From Bradyrhizobium sp. Rc3b (GTDB taxonomy: Bacteria; Pseudomonadota; Alphaproteobacteria; Rhizobiales; Xanthobacteraceae), in NCBI RefSeq assembly GCF_900114915.1, contig NZ_FOUS01000005.1, positions 62,001-126,000 on the forward strand: 64,000 nt of DNA. The letters are read 5' to 3'. Position numbers and translations under genes: made by a program. The stretch's first letter is position 1, and every line of letters begins with the position of its first letter. The notes beneath the pieces were generated by a model. The model was not told where the DNA came from. It did no database searches and saw only the letters and a program-made list of their open reading frames with translations. Below are positions 8,990-16,738 of this stretch, piece by piece.

Positions 8990-9376
8990 TCACCCCACAC
9001 TCGCCGTCACCACCGCCATCACCGACAGCAGCAGCACGATCGTCACCAATTGCAGCGAGGCGACGGGCTGGGTGCGCCAGGCCGTGATCTTGTCGGACAG
9101 CGACAGATGGGCCTCGAAGAACTTTGGCTCGTAGACGGTCTTGAACATGTGCGGGAAGCTCGGGCCGAGGGTCACGGCGAGCATGGCGTGGGCGAGCGAA
9201 GCGATGGCGACGAAGATCGCGACGCCGGGGTCGCCGACGAGGTCGTGGTTGCCAACGAGCTTGAGCAGGAAGGCGGCGGCGGCGAAGGTCGGAAAGCTCT
9301 GCAGGACCGTGGTCAGCGCGAGGCCTTCGAGCGCGTTGTGCAGGCGGGACTTTCTGACGGTGGCGATGGCAGCCAT
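8990..9376 (-). CDS. Hypothetical membrane protein
   Basis: A 128-residue protein with three or four hydrophobic segments (about residues 22-42, 50-75 and 105-127) and short soluble loops. No family motif is recognised. Upstream bases AGGGAGACGTGCC give a usable ribosome site. It is a single gene between repeat elements, so neighbours say nothing about function. Confidence 0.7.
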   Translation of the reverse strand: MAAIATVRKSRLHNALEGLALTTVLQSFPTFAAAAFLLKLVGNHDLVGDPGVAIFVAIASLAHAMLAVTLGPSFPHMFKTVYEPKFFEAHLSLSDKITAWRTQPVASLQLVTIVLLLSVMAVVTASVG

Positions 9377-9453
9377 GGCACGTCTCCCTGATGACTTGGG
9401 ATGACGTTAGGCGCATCGGCAGCGGGGTGATGTGAGATGGATCACGCGTTGCT

Positions 9454-9597
9454 TCGCCTCTCCCCGCTTGCGGGGAGAGGCCGGAATCCAAGCTCAGCTT
9501 GGATTCCGGGTGAGGGGGAGTCTCCGCGAACTCGCTCTTAGCGTCCCCGGAGAGACTCCCCTCACCCCAACACTCTCCCCGCAAGCGGGGCGAGGGG
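9454..9597. repeat. Palindromic repeat, CTCCCTCGCCCC type copy 2
   Basis: Outer arms GCCTCTCCCCGCTTGCGGGG and CTCTCCCCGCAAGCGGGG, inner arms GGTGAGGGGGAGTCTCC and GGAGACTCCCCTCACC, and a nested palindrome TCCAAGCTCAGCTTGGA. Related to 4061-4206. Confidence 0.8.
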
Positions 9598-9647
9598 GCG
9601 GACCGCCGACGCGGCAGCGGGTTTCCCTTTGCCGAACCGTCGGACGG

Positions 9648-9881
9648 TTAAAGCTTCCCCTGCCCGTTCACCTGGCCCTGCTGCTGCCGCTGCTTCTCCT
9701 GTTCCTTGGCGTGGTGCCTGCCGTAGAGGCAGCCGGCGGCGGCACCCAGGACCCCGTGATGACCGGCATAGTGGCCGGCAACGCCGCCGACGACGGCGCC
9801 CTTGATGCAACCCTTGGCGTGGGCGGTGGAGGTCGCGCCAAGCATGAGCAGTGCGGCGGTGACGGCGAGGAGCGATTTCAT
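9648..9881 (-). CDS. Small exported glycine-zipper-like protein
   Basis: The 77-residue protein has a signal peptide (MKSLLAVTAALLMLGATSTAHA), then a short Gly/Ala/His-rich region (GAVVGGVAGHYAGHHGVLGAAAG) like a glycine-zipper membrane hairpin, and a charged Gln/Lys-rich tail. Two Cys (residues 25 and 51) could pair in the periplasm. It has a good ribosome site (GGAG eight bases before the ATG). A site matching the general-stress sigma factor pattern lies 34 bases upstream, so it is probably a stress-induced envelope protein. Confidence 0.8.
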   Translation of the reverse strand: MKSLLAVTAALLMLGATSTAHAKGCIKGAVVGGVAGHYAGHHGVLGAAAGCLYGRHHAKEQEKQRQQQGQVNGQGKL

Positions 9882-9914
9882 GATTGATGCTCCGAATGCG
9901 TATGTCGGCGCTCC

Positions 9915-9940
9915 AACGGGCACGGGCGCGCGGCGGTTCC
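9915..9940 (-). promoter_or_regulatory. Candidate EcfG-type (general stress) promoter
   Basis: On the minus strand the sequence reads GGAAC, then 17 bases, then CGTT. This matches the GGAAC-N16/17-CGTT pattern known for EcfG-dependent promoters of Bradyrhizobium and other alphaproteobacteria. The predicted start of transcription would lie about 25-30 bases before the ATG at 9881, a normal leader length. The call rests on sequence match alone. Confidence 0.6.
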
Positions 9941-10180
9941 ATACGGCTGCGCCGTGATGACGCTTGCGCATTGTGCCATGCACGTTGCGCGTCATGCAGC
10001 TCGATGCCGCGCGAACTCGCGCAGCCTCGCCGCAATTCAACTCGCATTGCACGCCATGAACCTGGCATTGCGCTCGAGCGTCATATCGTCTGCAACATCC
10101 CTGTGATTTTGCGGATTGCCGGTGCAGGAGACCGCGCGTTAGCGTTGCAGGGCGCCACACGGCCAATGAGGACGGGCGGA

Positions 10181-10627
10181 ATGACTGTCGAGAAGCTCAA
10201 TCGCCAGCGCGTGCTGCATCTGCTCGACGCCTTCGCGCGCGGCGACATCGAGGCCGCGCTGGCGTGCTGCACCGATGACGTCGACTTCCTCACCCATGCG
10301 CCGATCGACGTGCTGCCGCACATGGTGCCGCGCCACGGCAAGGCCGAGCTGCGCGAGCTGTGGCAGACGGTCTGGTCGCGCTATTCGGAGATCCGCTACA
10401 AGGCACCGCACATCCTGGCCGAGGGCGAGGCGGTCGCGACCTACATGCAGGCCTATTTCAGGAAGCGCAGCAACGACCGCATCGTGCAGTTCGACATGGC
10501 CGTGTTCTACACCTTCCGCGGCGGGCTGGTGGCCGAGATCCGCGAGATCATCGATTCCTACGATCTGGTGCAGCAGGTGCTGGAGCGCGAGATCGGGCCG
10601 CTGATCACGGGTGCACGGGTGGACTGA
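10181..10627 (+). CDS. SnoaL-like / NTF2-fold protein, first of a tandem pair
   Basis: A 148-residue protein of the nuclear-transport-factor-2 fold: an N-terminal helix (RQRVLHLLDAFARGDIEAALAC), the pocket region DVDFLTHAPIDVLP, then mixed sheets with FYTFRGGLVAEIREIIDSYDLV. SnoaL-like proteins of this size often bind or isomerise small hydrophobic ligands, but I cannot name a substrate. The ATG at 10181 has GGACGGGCGGA upstream; an ATG five codons earlier is possible. The next gene is a diverged paralogue. Confidence 0.82.
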   Translation: MTVEKLNRQRVLHLLDAFARGDIEAALACCTDDVDFLTHAPIDVLPHMVPRHGKAELRELWQTVWSRYSEIRYKAPHILAEGEAVATYMQAYFRKRSNDRIVQFDMAVFYTFRGGLVAEIREIIDSYDLVQQVLEREIGPLITGARVD

Positions 10628-10788
10628 GCCTGCTCCCTCCCCTGGAACCCGTGCGCAAGCCGCCAGGACCCGGAAGATTACGGGGTTTTATTGCAGATCT
10701 CACATATCGCCATCAATTGTGCATTGCGAAAACGTGAATTGCGTTTTGGCCGAAATCGGGTATTTTATTCGTATACAAATGAGTTGAG

Positions 10789-10827
10789 CCCCACCGCCTG
10801 ACTGCGCTGGGGTCGTTTTCCGTTTTT
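10789..10827 (+). terminator. Weak hairpin followed by T-rich sequence between the SnoaL-like genes
   Basis: GCCCCA and TGGGGT form a short stem with a 14-base loop, followed by TCGTTTTCCGTTTTT. It could end the first SnoaL-like transcript or act as a leader attenuator for the second. The stem is short, so confidence is limited. Confidence 0.35.
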
Positions 10828-10859
10828 CTTTCGCAAAGCCAGCTTCAGGACTGCCCAAA

Positions 10860-11300
10860 ATGACAGAGCACTGCCTCTGGCGTTTCTCGCGCGCGTTGCA
10901 CCGCGCCATCAACGACCGGCATTTCGAGGACATCGAGGCCCTGATCGACGAGGAGGTCGAATGGGCGCTCTACGGCCCGATCGACATGTTTCCGTTCCTC
11001 GGCGCGCGCCAGGGCAAGGACGCCGTGCTCGACGTCATCCGCCAGCTCGCCGACAATTTCCAGGTCCGCCGCTTCGACCGCGAGAGCATCATGCTGGGCG
11101 TCGATTCCGCCGCCTCGATGATGCGCTATTCGCTGACGGCACTGGATTCCAACAAGCCGATCAGCTTGCGGGTCGCGCAGTTTGCCCAGTTCAGGGCGGG
11201 CAAGCTCACCAGCATGCGGGTCCTGATCGACACCTTCGACCTGGTCGAGCAGGCACTCGGCCGCGCCATTCATCTGCCGAAGATGACCAGCGTCGGCTGA
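10860..11300 (+). CDS. SnoaL-like / NTF2-fold protein, second of a tandem pair
   Basis: 146 residues with the same layout as the protein encoded at 10181-10627. GPIDMFPFLGARQGKDAV parallels APIDVLPHMVPRHGKAEL, and VLIDTFDLVEQAL parallels EIIDSYDLVQQVL. The two are therefore old tandem duplicates or close family members. The 232-base gap contains a weak hairpin, so they may be transcribed separately. The ligand or reaction is unknown. Confidence 0.8.
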   Translation: MTEHCLWRFSRALHRAINDRHFEDIEALIDEEVEWALYGPIDMFPFLGARQGKDAVLDVIRQLADNFQVRRFDRESIMLGVDSAASMMRYSLTALDSNKPISLRVAQFAQFRAGKLTSMRVLIDTFDLVEQALGRAIHLPKMTSVG

Positions 11301-11572
11301 GGGGGACGCCAACGGGCCCCGCTGTTCGGGACCGATGACAATGCCTGACGCGACGTCCTGGCCGCCAGCCCCGCCGGATGCCGTCGCATCGAGAGCTCGT
11401 CGTCGGGCGCGCGCCTTTCGCGCGGCCCGTTGGTTCGCGTCCCCCACGCGAGTTGCCACAATTTCGCAACGATAAATCCGCATTGATGCAAGCAGACCGA
11501 ATGGCGCATGGTCATCACCAAGGACCGCCTTATATTGGCGGACAACATGCGCTGGGGTTTGCGGGCAGGACG

Positions 11573-12490
11573 ATGGAATTCTCGACAGGTTTCGGCTGGA
11601 CCAGGCTGCCGGTGCTGGCGGCCGCGTTCATCTTGGGCTCAGTGCTGACGGTTTCGGCGCAGATCATTCCGCCCTTCTCCCCACCCGCGGCCGCGCCAGA
11701 CGAGGCCGAGACCGAGACGGCAGAGACCCCCGACGTCAACGACCCCGACGTGCTCAAAGGCATCGACGTCGACAAGCTCGACTGGAGCCAGCTCGCGGTC
11801 GATGCCGGCACTGGCATTGACCCCATCGCCGCCAAGAAGCGCGCCAAGGCCGCCGCAAAGGACGGCCTGGACTGGTCGTCGAATGCCAATGCGAACGGCT
11901 CCTCGGCGGTGACGGTGAAGCAATCCGTGTTCTCGTTCTGGGATACCCGGATCGGCGCCGACATGACGGTGACCAGCGAGCCGCGGACGATGTCCGAGCT
12001 GCTGGCGCAAAAGGCCACCAATGGCGGCAACCTGCCGCAATCCTCCGGCAGCGCCTGGGCGACGGCAACCGCGCCCGGCGCTGGAGTGATCTGGGACAAG
12101 ACCGCGGTGGAAGCCCGCGTCGATCCCGGCTCGGAACAGAGCAAGCTCGGGGCCTCGCTGACCAAATCGGTGCCGCTGTCCAGCGATACCTCGCTGACGC
12201 TGCAGAACGGCTACAGCGTCAACCAGCAGGGCACGAGTGCGGTCCCCGGCATCGGCGGCCACATCACTCGCAATTACGAGACCGACCAGTCGGCCAAGGT
12301 CACCCTCACCGACACCGGCACCAGCATCACCGCCGGCCAGTCGCTGTCGACCACCGACGACAAATGGCTGCGCAAGGTCGGCGCCGAGCAGAAACTGTTC
12401 GACAATGTCACCGTCTCCGGCTCGGTCGGCGAGACCTCGCAGGGCGCGATCAACAAGAGCCTGACGGCGGGTTTCAAGAAGAGCTGGTAG
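11573..12490 (+). CDS. Exported protein, probable outer-membrane beta-rich protein, unknown function
   Basis: About 305 residues from the ATG at 11573. An N-terminal hydrophobic stretch ends with SAQ, consistent with a signal peptide. Residues about 35-110 are acidic and Ala/Pro-rich and include DVNDPDVLKGIDVDKLDWS. The C-terminal 190 residues alternate polar and hydrophobic residues in short Thr/Ser/Asn-rich strands, and the chain ends in a tryptophan (FKKSW). A terminal aromatic is the signal used for outer-membrane barrel insertion. I recognise no family. An upstream extension to 11378 lacks a ribosome site. Confidence 0.7.
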   Translation: MEFSTGFGWTRLPVLAAAFILGSVLTVSAQIIPPFSPPAAAPDEAETETAETPDVNDPDVLKGIDVDKLDWSQLAVDAGTGIDPIAAKKRAKAAAKDGLDWSSNANANGSSAVTVKQSVFSFWDTRIGADMTVTSEPRTMSELLAQKATNGGNLPQSSGSAWATATAPGAGVIWDKTAVEARVDPGSEQSKLGASLTKSVPLSSDTSLTLQNGYSVNQQGTSAVPGIGGHITRNYETDQSAKVTLTDTGTSITAGQSLSTTDDKWLRKVGAEQKLFDNVTVSGSVGETSQGAINKSLTAGFKKSW

Positions 12491-12510
12491 GCCGAGCCTC
12501 CACTCTTTCT

Positions 12511-12600
12511 CCTCATCCTGAGGGCGCTCCGAAGGAGCGCGTCTCGAAGGATCGAGGCCCTGCATGGTTCAAGACGCGCTTCGCGCTCCTCACCAGGAGG
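12511..12600. repeat. Palindromic repeat, CTCATCCTGAGG type
   Basis: Arms CCTCATCCTGAGGGCGC and GCGCTCCTCACCAGGAGG are inverted, with inner GAGCGCGTCTCGAA and TTCAAGACGCGCTTC. It sits in the gap after the possible barrel protein and just before a candidate stress promoter. Confidence 0.75.
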
Positions 12601-12604
12601 AGCT

Positions 12605-12630
12605 GGAACGGTGGCCGCCGCAGCGACGTT
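12605..12630 (+). promoter_or_regulatory. Candidate EcfG-type (general stress) promoter
   Basis: GGAAC at 12605-12609, 17 bases, then CGTT at 12627-12630. This matches the EcfG pattern GGAAC-N16/17-CGTT. The next gene on this strand starts at 12796, giving a leader of about 160 bases. The site borders the palindromic repeat ending at 12600. Confidence 0.5.
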
Positions 12631-12795
12631 CACACTCTCCTAACCATACGCCACGGCAAAACCCCCGAATGGTCCGCCCTTGCCGCATCTCGGCCCATTT
12701 GCGGCCCAATTCCGGCGCCCTGATGCGGGCTGCCTCACAGACGTCGTCGTGCGGGGGACACTCGCGCTGCGCTCAACGCGAACAGGGGAATAACG

Positions 12796-13218
12796 ATGAA
12801 CGCCATGCGTCCGGAAAAGACCGAAGCCGCCGAGACCGAGACGGTCGACACCAACCTCGCTGCAGTCACGGAAGTCGAAGCCGGCATCCGCGACTTCGTC
12901 CGCAACGACATTGCCTATCTGCGCCGTCCGGCGGCGGCGACCACCGACGCGCCCCCGCTCGATCCGAGCGCGGACGCCACCGTCACCAACGTCAACTCGC
13001 TGATCCAGCGCGTCGCCGGCACCTCGCTCGCCGAGATCGAGAATCTGATCTCGGAGCTCGAGAGCCTGCGTGACCTGCTGCATGCCGAGGGCCAGCGCGT
13101 CCAGCGCGAGATCTCCGGCTACGCCCAGCTCAGCCAGGCCGCGATGAAGTCGACCCGGATGATCGCCGACAACGTCGCGCAGTGGAAGCGCGCCGCCGAC
13201 GGCCTGCGCAACAGCTAA
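12796..13218 (+). CDS. Helical cytoplasmic protein of unknown function
   Basis: A 140-residue protein with an acidic N-terminus (EKTEAAETETVDTN), then mainly helix. Residues about 70-130 (IENLISELESLRDLLHAEGQ and onward) look like a coiled coil. No signal peptide or membrane segment is present. The overall style is loosely phasin-like, but no motif confirms that. It has a GGGG-type ribosome site, a candidate stress promoter upstream, and a strong terminator 24 bases after the stop, so it is a single-gene unit. Confidence 0.75.
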   Translation: MNAMRPEKTEAAETETVDTNLAAVTEVEAGIRDFVRNDIAYLRRPAAATTDAPPLDPSADATVTNVNSLIQRVAGTSLAEIENLISELESLRDLLHAEGQRVQREISGYAQLSQAAMKSTRMIADNVAQWKRAADGLRNS

Positions 13219-13241
13219 GCACTGACATCACGCATCACCGG

Positions 13242-13273
13242 CTGCCGCGTTCCGCAAGGAGCGCGGCAGTTTT
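13242..13273 (+). terminator. Intrinsic terminator after the helical protein gene
   Basis: CTGCCGCG pairs with CGCGGCAG around an inner TCC-GCAA-GGA loop, followed by TTTT. It lies 24 bases after the stop of the gene at 12796-13218. Confidence 0.75.
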
Positions 13274-13328
13274 GATTCGGGATGTCGCCCCGGCGTAGCG
13301 GGTCCGGACGCTATCTCGTCAAAACAGG

Positions 13329-13443
13329 TGTCATCACCCGCGAAAGCGGGTGATCCAGTATTCCAGAGACGCCAGTGATTGAACCGAGACGCCGCGGTGT
13401 ACTGGATGCCCGGATCAAGCCCGGTCAAGCCGGGGCATGACGG
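13329..13443. repeat. Palindromic repeat with CCCGCGAAAGCGGG core
   Basis: The left part is GTCATCACCCGCGAAAGCGGGTG with inner GATCCAGTATTCC. The right part has GGTGTACTGGATGCCC and CCGGGGCATGACGG, giving GTCAT...ATGAC outer ends. Together with the preceding terminator it fills most of the 379-base gap 13219-13597; no other gene is seen there. Confidence 0.7.
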
Positions 13444-13597
13444 CGGTGGGTGTGGCTGCGAAAAAGGCCGCGTAAGACGGTGGACGCACGTTCACACCGT
13501 CACCGTAGCTATGCGGTGCGCTATTGAACCCGCCGCGCCTTCCCGACGACCAATGCCAAGCGCCCGCTTCTCTTGCGGCCGGGCCGGGGGACATCTC

Positions 13598-13735
13598 ATG
13601 GAAAGCATTCGGCCCGACAACACGGACCCGATATCGCTGCGGCCCGCGCCCAGTCAGCTCGGCACGATCATGCTGCGGTTCGTCGGATTGCTGGTGGCTG
13701 CGATCGCGGTGCTGGCGTTCGTCTATAGCCGCTGA
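13598..13735 (+). CDS. Small single-span membrane protein
   Basis: 45 residues: a polar N-terminus (MESIRPDNTDPISLRPAPSQ) followed by one transmembrane helix (MLRFVGLLVAAIAVLAFVYS) that almost ends the chain. Function unknown. The ATG is preceded by GGGGGACATCTC. It converges on another one-helix protein at 13773-13919 and the pair share a hairpin between their ends. Confidence 0.6.
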   Translation: MESIRPDNTDPISLRPAPSQLGTIMLRFVGLLVAAIAVLAFVYSR

Positions 13736-13736
13736 G

Positions 13737-13755
13737 GGGGCCGCTTTCCGGCCCC
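13737..13755. terminator. Hairpin between convergent small genes
   Basis: GGGGCC pairs with GGCCCC around GCTTTCC. It lies between the two converging stop codons. There is no T-run on either side, so it may only slow or protect transcripts. Confidence 0.45.
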
Positions 13756-13772
13756 GAGAGCTTAACAGATTC

Positions 13773-13919
13773 TTACCGGCTCGCGTCGACGGCCGAGGCT
13801 TCCAGGGTGTAGGCGCCATCGGCATAGCCCTTCACCACCATGCCGGCGACCAGCATCACGGCCAGCGTCGCGGTAGCGAAGATAAATCCAACAAACTTGA
13901 GTGCGCCGCGATCAGCCAT
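13773..13919 (-). CDS. Small single-span membrane protein
   Basis: 48 residues beginning MADRGALKFVGFIFATATLA, with one transmembrane helix (about residues 7-30) and a short extracytoplasmic tail. No family is recognised. The ATG at 13919 is preferred over an upstream ATG at 13955 because the extra 12 residues are polar and spoil the protein's N-terminus. Confidence 0.6.
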   Translation of the reverse strand: MADRGALKFVGFIFATATLAVMLVAGMVVKGYADGAYTLEASAVDASR

Positions 13920-14116
13920 GGTCCTCGTCCCCTGTCTCTGCCCAATTCGTTTCAATTAGACAGCGACAGGTTCATAATTAGTTAGCAACTCACTGGTTCC
14001 ACCAAACTGCTTCGCGGTAACCATGTTGCGCAGGCTTATGGCAGCCGCCCGGAATCGCGTCCATAGCGCGCGGGCAACACTTGCGCACTCATTTGCCCGT
14101 TCATCTTGGAACAGAT

Positions 14117-14596
14117 CTAACCGCTCTTCCGCATCGGCACGAAGGCGCTGGCGGTGATGGAATAGACGTCCTCGCCGCGCTGGTTAGTGCCGGTGGTGCG
14201 GGCGGTCAGGATGCCCCAGCCGGGGCGCGAGGCCGAGGTGCGCTTGTCGGTGACCACGTTGACGTAAGCGACGGTATCGCCGGCAAGCACCGGCCTGATC
14301 CAGCGCAGGTCGCGAAAGCCCGGCGAAGGCCCCCACACCGCGACCTCCTCGCCGCGCGCTACGGCCTCGCGCGCCAGACGCTGGCCGTCAGCGACAAGCA
14401 AGCTCATGCAGGCCGAGCCGACATGCCAGCCCGAGGCGGCAAGCCCGCCGAACAGCGAGTTCTTGCCCTCCTCCTCGTCGAGATGAAAACGCTGCGGATC
14501 GAACTTCGCGGCGAAATTCTTGATGGCCTCGGCCGTGAACGTATAGGTGCCGATCTCGCGGCGCTGGCCGATCTCGATGTCGTCGAAGAACCGCAT
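14117..14596 (-). CDS. MaoC family dehydratase (second gene of the pair)
   Basis: A 159-residue hot-dog-fold hydratase. The MaoC active-site pattern is FDPQRFHLDEEEG, with Asp and His as the expected acid/base residues, followed by FGGLAASGWHVGSACM. Such enzymes hydrate enoyl-CoA or related CoA thioesters. Its ATG overlaps the TGA of the upstream MaoC gene by one base (TGATG), so the two are translated together. Paired MaoC genes often make a heterodimer in which only one subunit is active, but here both keep the D..H pattern. Confidence 0.9.
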   Translation of the reverse strand: MRFFDDIEIGQRREIGTYTFTAEAIKNFAAKFDPQRFHLDEEEGKNSLFGGLAASGWHVGSACMSLLVADGQRLAREAVARGEEVAVWGPSPGFRDLRWIRPVLAGDTVAYVNVVTDKRTSASRPGWGILTARTTGTNQRGEDVYSITASAFVPMRKSG

Positions 14597-15048
14597 CAGA
14601 CCGCCCCCTCGCGCCGCTTGATCAGGATCGGCGAGGTCATCTCGCCCAGCGGCTCACCCTTAGCGTTGCGCACGGTGCATTTGAATTTGACGATGCCGAG
14701 TTCGGGCCGGCTCTTGGAGGGGCGCGCCTCCAACACGTCGACGTCGAGCATGAGATCGTCGCCGGGCCGGAGCGGCGAGAGCCAGCGCACCTCGTCGACG
14801 CCGGGAGACCCCAGCGACGCGGCGCGGGTAATGAAGCCGTCGGCCATCATCCGCATCATCAGCGAGCAGAGATGCCAGCCCGAGCCGGACAGGCCACGCA
14901 GCATGCTCTTGTTGGCGGCCTCCTCGTCCAGATGCATCGGCTGCGGATCAAACTCGGCCGCGAAGGCCAGAATCTCGTCGCGGGTGACGTGGCGCGGGCC
15001 GAATGTTCCGAACCGGCCGGGCGGGAAATCTTCGAAGGTCAGGGTCAT
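14596..15048 (-). CDS. MaoC family dehydratase (first gene of the pair)
   Basis: 150 residues from the ATG at 15048 (MTLTFEDFPPGRFGTFG). It carries the MaoC pattern AEFDPQPMHLDEEAAN followed by LRGLSGSGWHLCSLMMRMM. It is clearly related to the downstream gene and overlaps it at TGATG. A longer frame to 15225 lacks homologous character upstream. Expected role: hydration or dehydration of a CoA thioester in the cytoplasm. The substrate cannot be told. Confidence 0.9.
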   Translation of the reverse strand: MTLTFEDFPPGRFGTFGPRHVTRDEILAFAAEFDPQPMHLDEEAANKSMLRGLSGSGWHLCSLMMRMMADGFITRAASLGSPGVDEVRWLSPLRPGDDLMLDVDVLEARPSKSRPELGIVKFKCTVRNAKGEPLGEMTSPILIKRREGAV

Positions 15049-15215
15049 CTTGGGATTGGCTAGCGGAAATGACAGATTGTGGCCGCACTTTGCGGCAATC
15101 TCAACCCGCCGGCCCGCATGGCTCGTGCTACATACGGGGTGGTGGCGTTGGTCTTGAGTCGGATCAACCGAGGGCCAAGATCCATTTACCAAGGCCCGAT
15201 GCCCTGGGGAGAGCA

Positions 15216-15512
15216 ATGTTTTCATTCAGCGATCTGTTTCAGTGGGACCGCTTCATCACGCCGACGATCATCAAGACCTTCTACTGGCTGGTGATCGCGC
15301 TGATCTGCCTGTTCGGCCTCTCCGGCATCTTCTCCGGCCTGGCTGCGATGGCGATCAGTCCGTTCGGCGGCTTCCTGGTGCTGCTGTCGTCGATCGCGAG
15401 CGTCGTCGTCGGAATCGTGTTCTCGCGCATCGCCGCGGAGCTGATCCTGATCGTCTTCCGCATCAACGAGCATCTCGGCGCCATCCGCGACCAGGGCAGC
15501 GGGATGCGGTGA
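15216..15512 (+). CDS. DUF4282 family membrane protein
   Basis: 98 residues. After MFSFSDLFQWDRFITPTIIK come two transmembrane helices (about 22-45 and 50-75), then RIAAELILIVFRINEHL, typical of DUF4282. Role unknown. GGGGAGAG lies upstream of the ATG. It is divergent from the MaoC pair. Confidence 0.8.
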   Translation: MFSFSDLFQWDRFITPTIIKTFYWLVIALICLFGLSGIFSGLAAMAISPFGGFLVLLSSIASVVVGIVFSRIAAELILIVFRINEHLGAIRDQGSGMR

Positions 15513-15527
15513 GCGTCACGCACAGGT

Positions 15528-15621
15528 GCCGTAGGGTGGGCAAAGGCGCAAAGCGCCGTGCCCACGATCATTCCGCGATATGAGAGATGGTGGGCACGCT
15601 TCGCTTTGCCCACCCTACGGC
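15528..15621. repeat. Palindromic intergenic repeat, type A copy 2
   Basis: Near-perfect inverted arms GCCGTAGGGTGGGCAAAG and CTTTGCCCACCCTACGGC, with inner GTGCCCACGATC and GGTGGGCAC. It lies between the convergent DUF4282 and ychF genes, where it could act as a two-way terminator. The left flank CAGGTGCC is shared with copy 4 at 27107. Confidence 0.9.
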
Positions 15622-15635
15622 ATCGATGTTGGTAC

Positions 15636-16733
15636 TTAAGTATTGAACCTGAAATGCATCACGTCGCCGTCGGCGACGACGTATTCCTTGCCTTCGAGGC
15701 GGAGCTTGCCGGCATCGCGGGCGCCGGCTTCGCCGCCGAGCCCGACGTAGTCCTCATACGCAATCGTCTCGGCGCGGATGAAACCCTTCTCGAAATCGGT
15801 ATGGATCACGCCCGCCGCGCCCGGCGCCTTGGTGCCGCGATAGATGGTCCAGGCGCGCGCTTCCTTCGGACCCACCGTGAAATAGGTGATGAGGTCGAGC
15901 AGCGTGTAGCCGGCGCGGATCAGGCGATCGAGGCCGGCCTCTTCGAGACCCAGCGTCTCCAGGAAGTCGGCGCGTTCCTCACGCGAAATGGTCGCGATCT
16001 CGGATTCGATCTTGGCGGAGATGACGACGGCAACCGCGCCTTCCTTGGCGGCCTGCTCCTGCACCGCCTGGGAGAACGAATTGCCCGTTGCGGCCGAGCC
16101 TTCCTCGACGTTGCAGACATAGAGCACGGGCTTGGACGACAGCAGGCCGAGCATGCCGAAGGCGCGTTCCTCCTCCGCCTTGCGCTCGACGAGGCGCGCG
16201 GGCTTGCCTTCACGCAGCAGCACCAGGGTGCGGTTGACGAGGTCGAGCTGCTCCTTGGCGTCCTTGTCGTTGCCCTTGGCCTTCTTGGTGAGGTTGTCGA
16301 CGCGCTTCTCGAGGCTGTCGAGATCGGCGAGCATCAGCTCGGTCTCGATGGTCTCGATGTCGGCGAGCGGGGCGATCTTGCCCTCGACATGGGTGATGTC
16401 GGAATCTTCAAAGCAGCGCACGACATGCGCGATCGCATCGACCTCGCGGATGTTGGCGAGGAACTGGTTGCCGAGGCCTTCACCCTTGGAGGCGCCGCGG
16501 ACGAGGCCGGCGATGTCGACGAAGGTCAGCCGGGTCGGGATGATCTGGCCGGACTTGGCGATCGCCGCGAGCTTGTCGAGCCTGGGATCGGGCACGGCGA
16601 CCTCGCCGACATTCGGCTCGATGGTGCAGAACGGATAGTTCGCGGCCTGCGCCGCGGCCGTCTCGGTCAGCGCGTTGAACAAGGTCGACTTGCCGACATT
16701 GGGCAATCCGACGATTCCGCATTTAAATCCCAC
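15636..16733 (-). CDS. ychF: Redox-regulated ATPase YchF (OLA1-like)
   Basis: 365 residues, the usual length. The GTPase-like G1 loop GLPNVGKST is at residues 9-17; later motifs are [20 protein letters not shown] and NVE (in YVCNVEEGS) in place of NKxD, which is why the family prefers ATP. The TGS domain ends the chain ([11 protein letters not shown]). YchF associates with ribosomes and is linked to stress and redox responses. The start is a GTG giving [12 protein letters not shown], and it lies 5 bases after the pth stop, so the two are co-transcribed. Confidence 0.96.
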   Translation of the reverse strand: MGFKCGIVGLPNVGKSTLFNALTETAAAQAANYPFCTIEPNVGEVAVPDPRLDKLAAIAKSGQIIPTRLTFVDIAGLVRGASKGEGLGNQFLANIREVDAIAHVVRCFEDSDITHVEGKIAPLADIETIETELMLADLDSLEKRVDNLTKKAKGNDKDAKEQLDLVNRTLVLLREGKPARLVERKAEEERAFGMLGLLSSKPVLYVCNVEEGSAATGNSFSQAVQEQAAKEGAVAVVISAKIESEIATISREERADFLETLGLEEAGLDRLIRAGYTLLDLITYFTVGPKEARAWTIYRGTKAPGAAGVIHTDFEKGFIRAETIAYEDYVGLGGEAGARDAGKLRLEGKEYVVADGDVMHFRFNT

Positions 16734-16738
16734 GAGCG

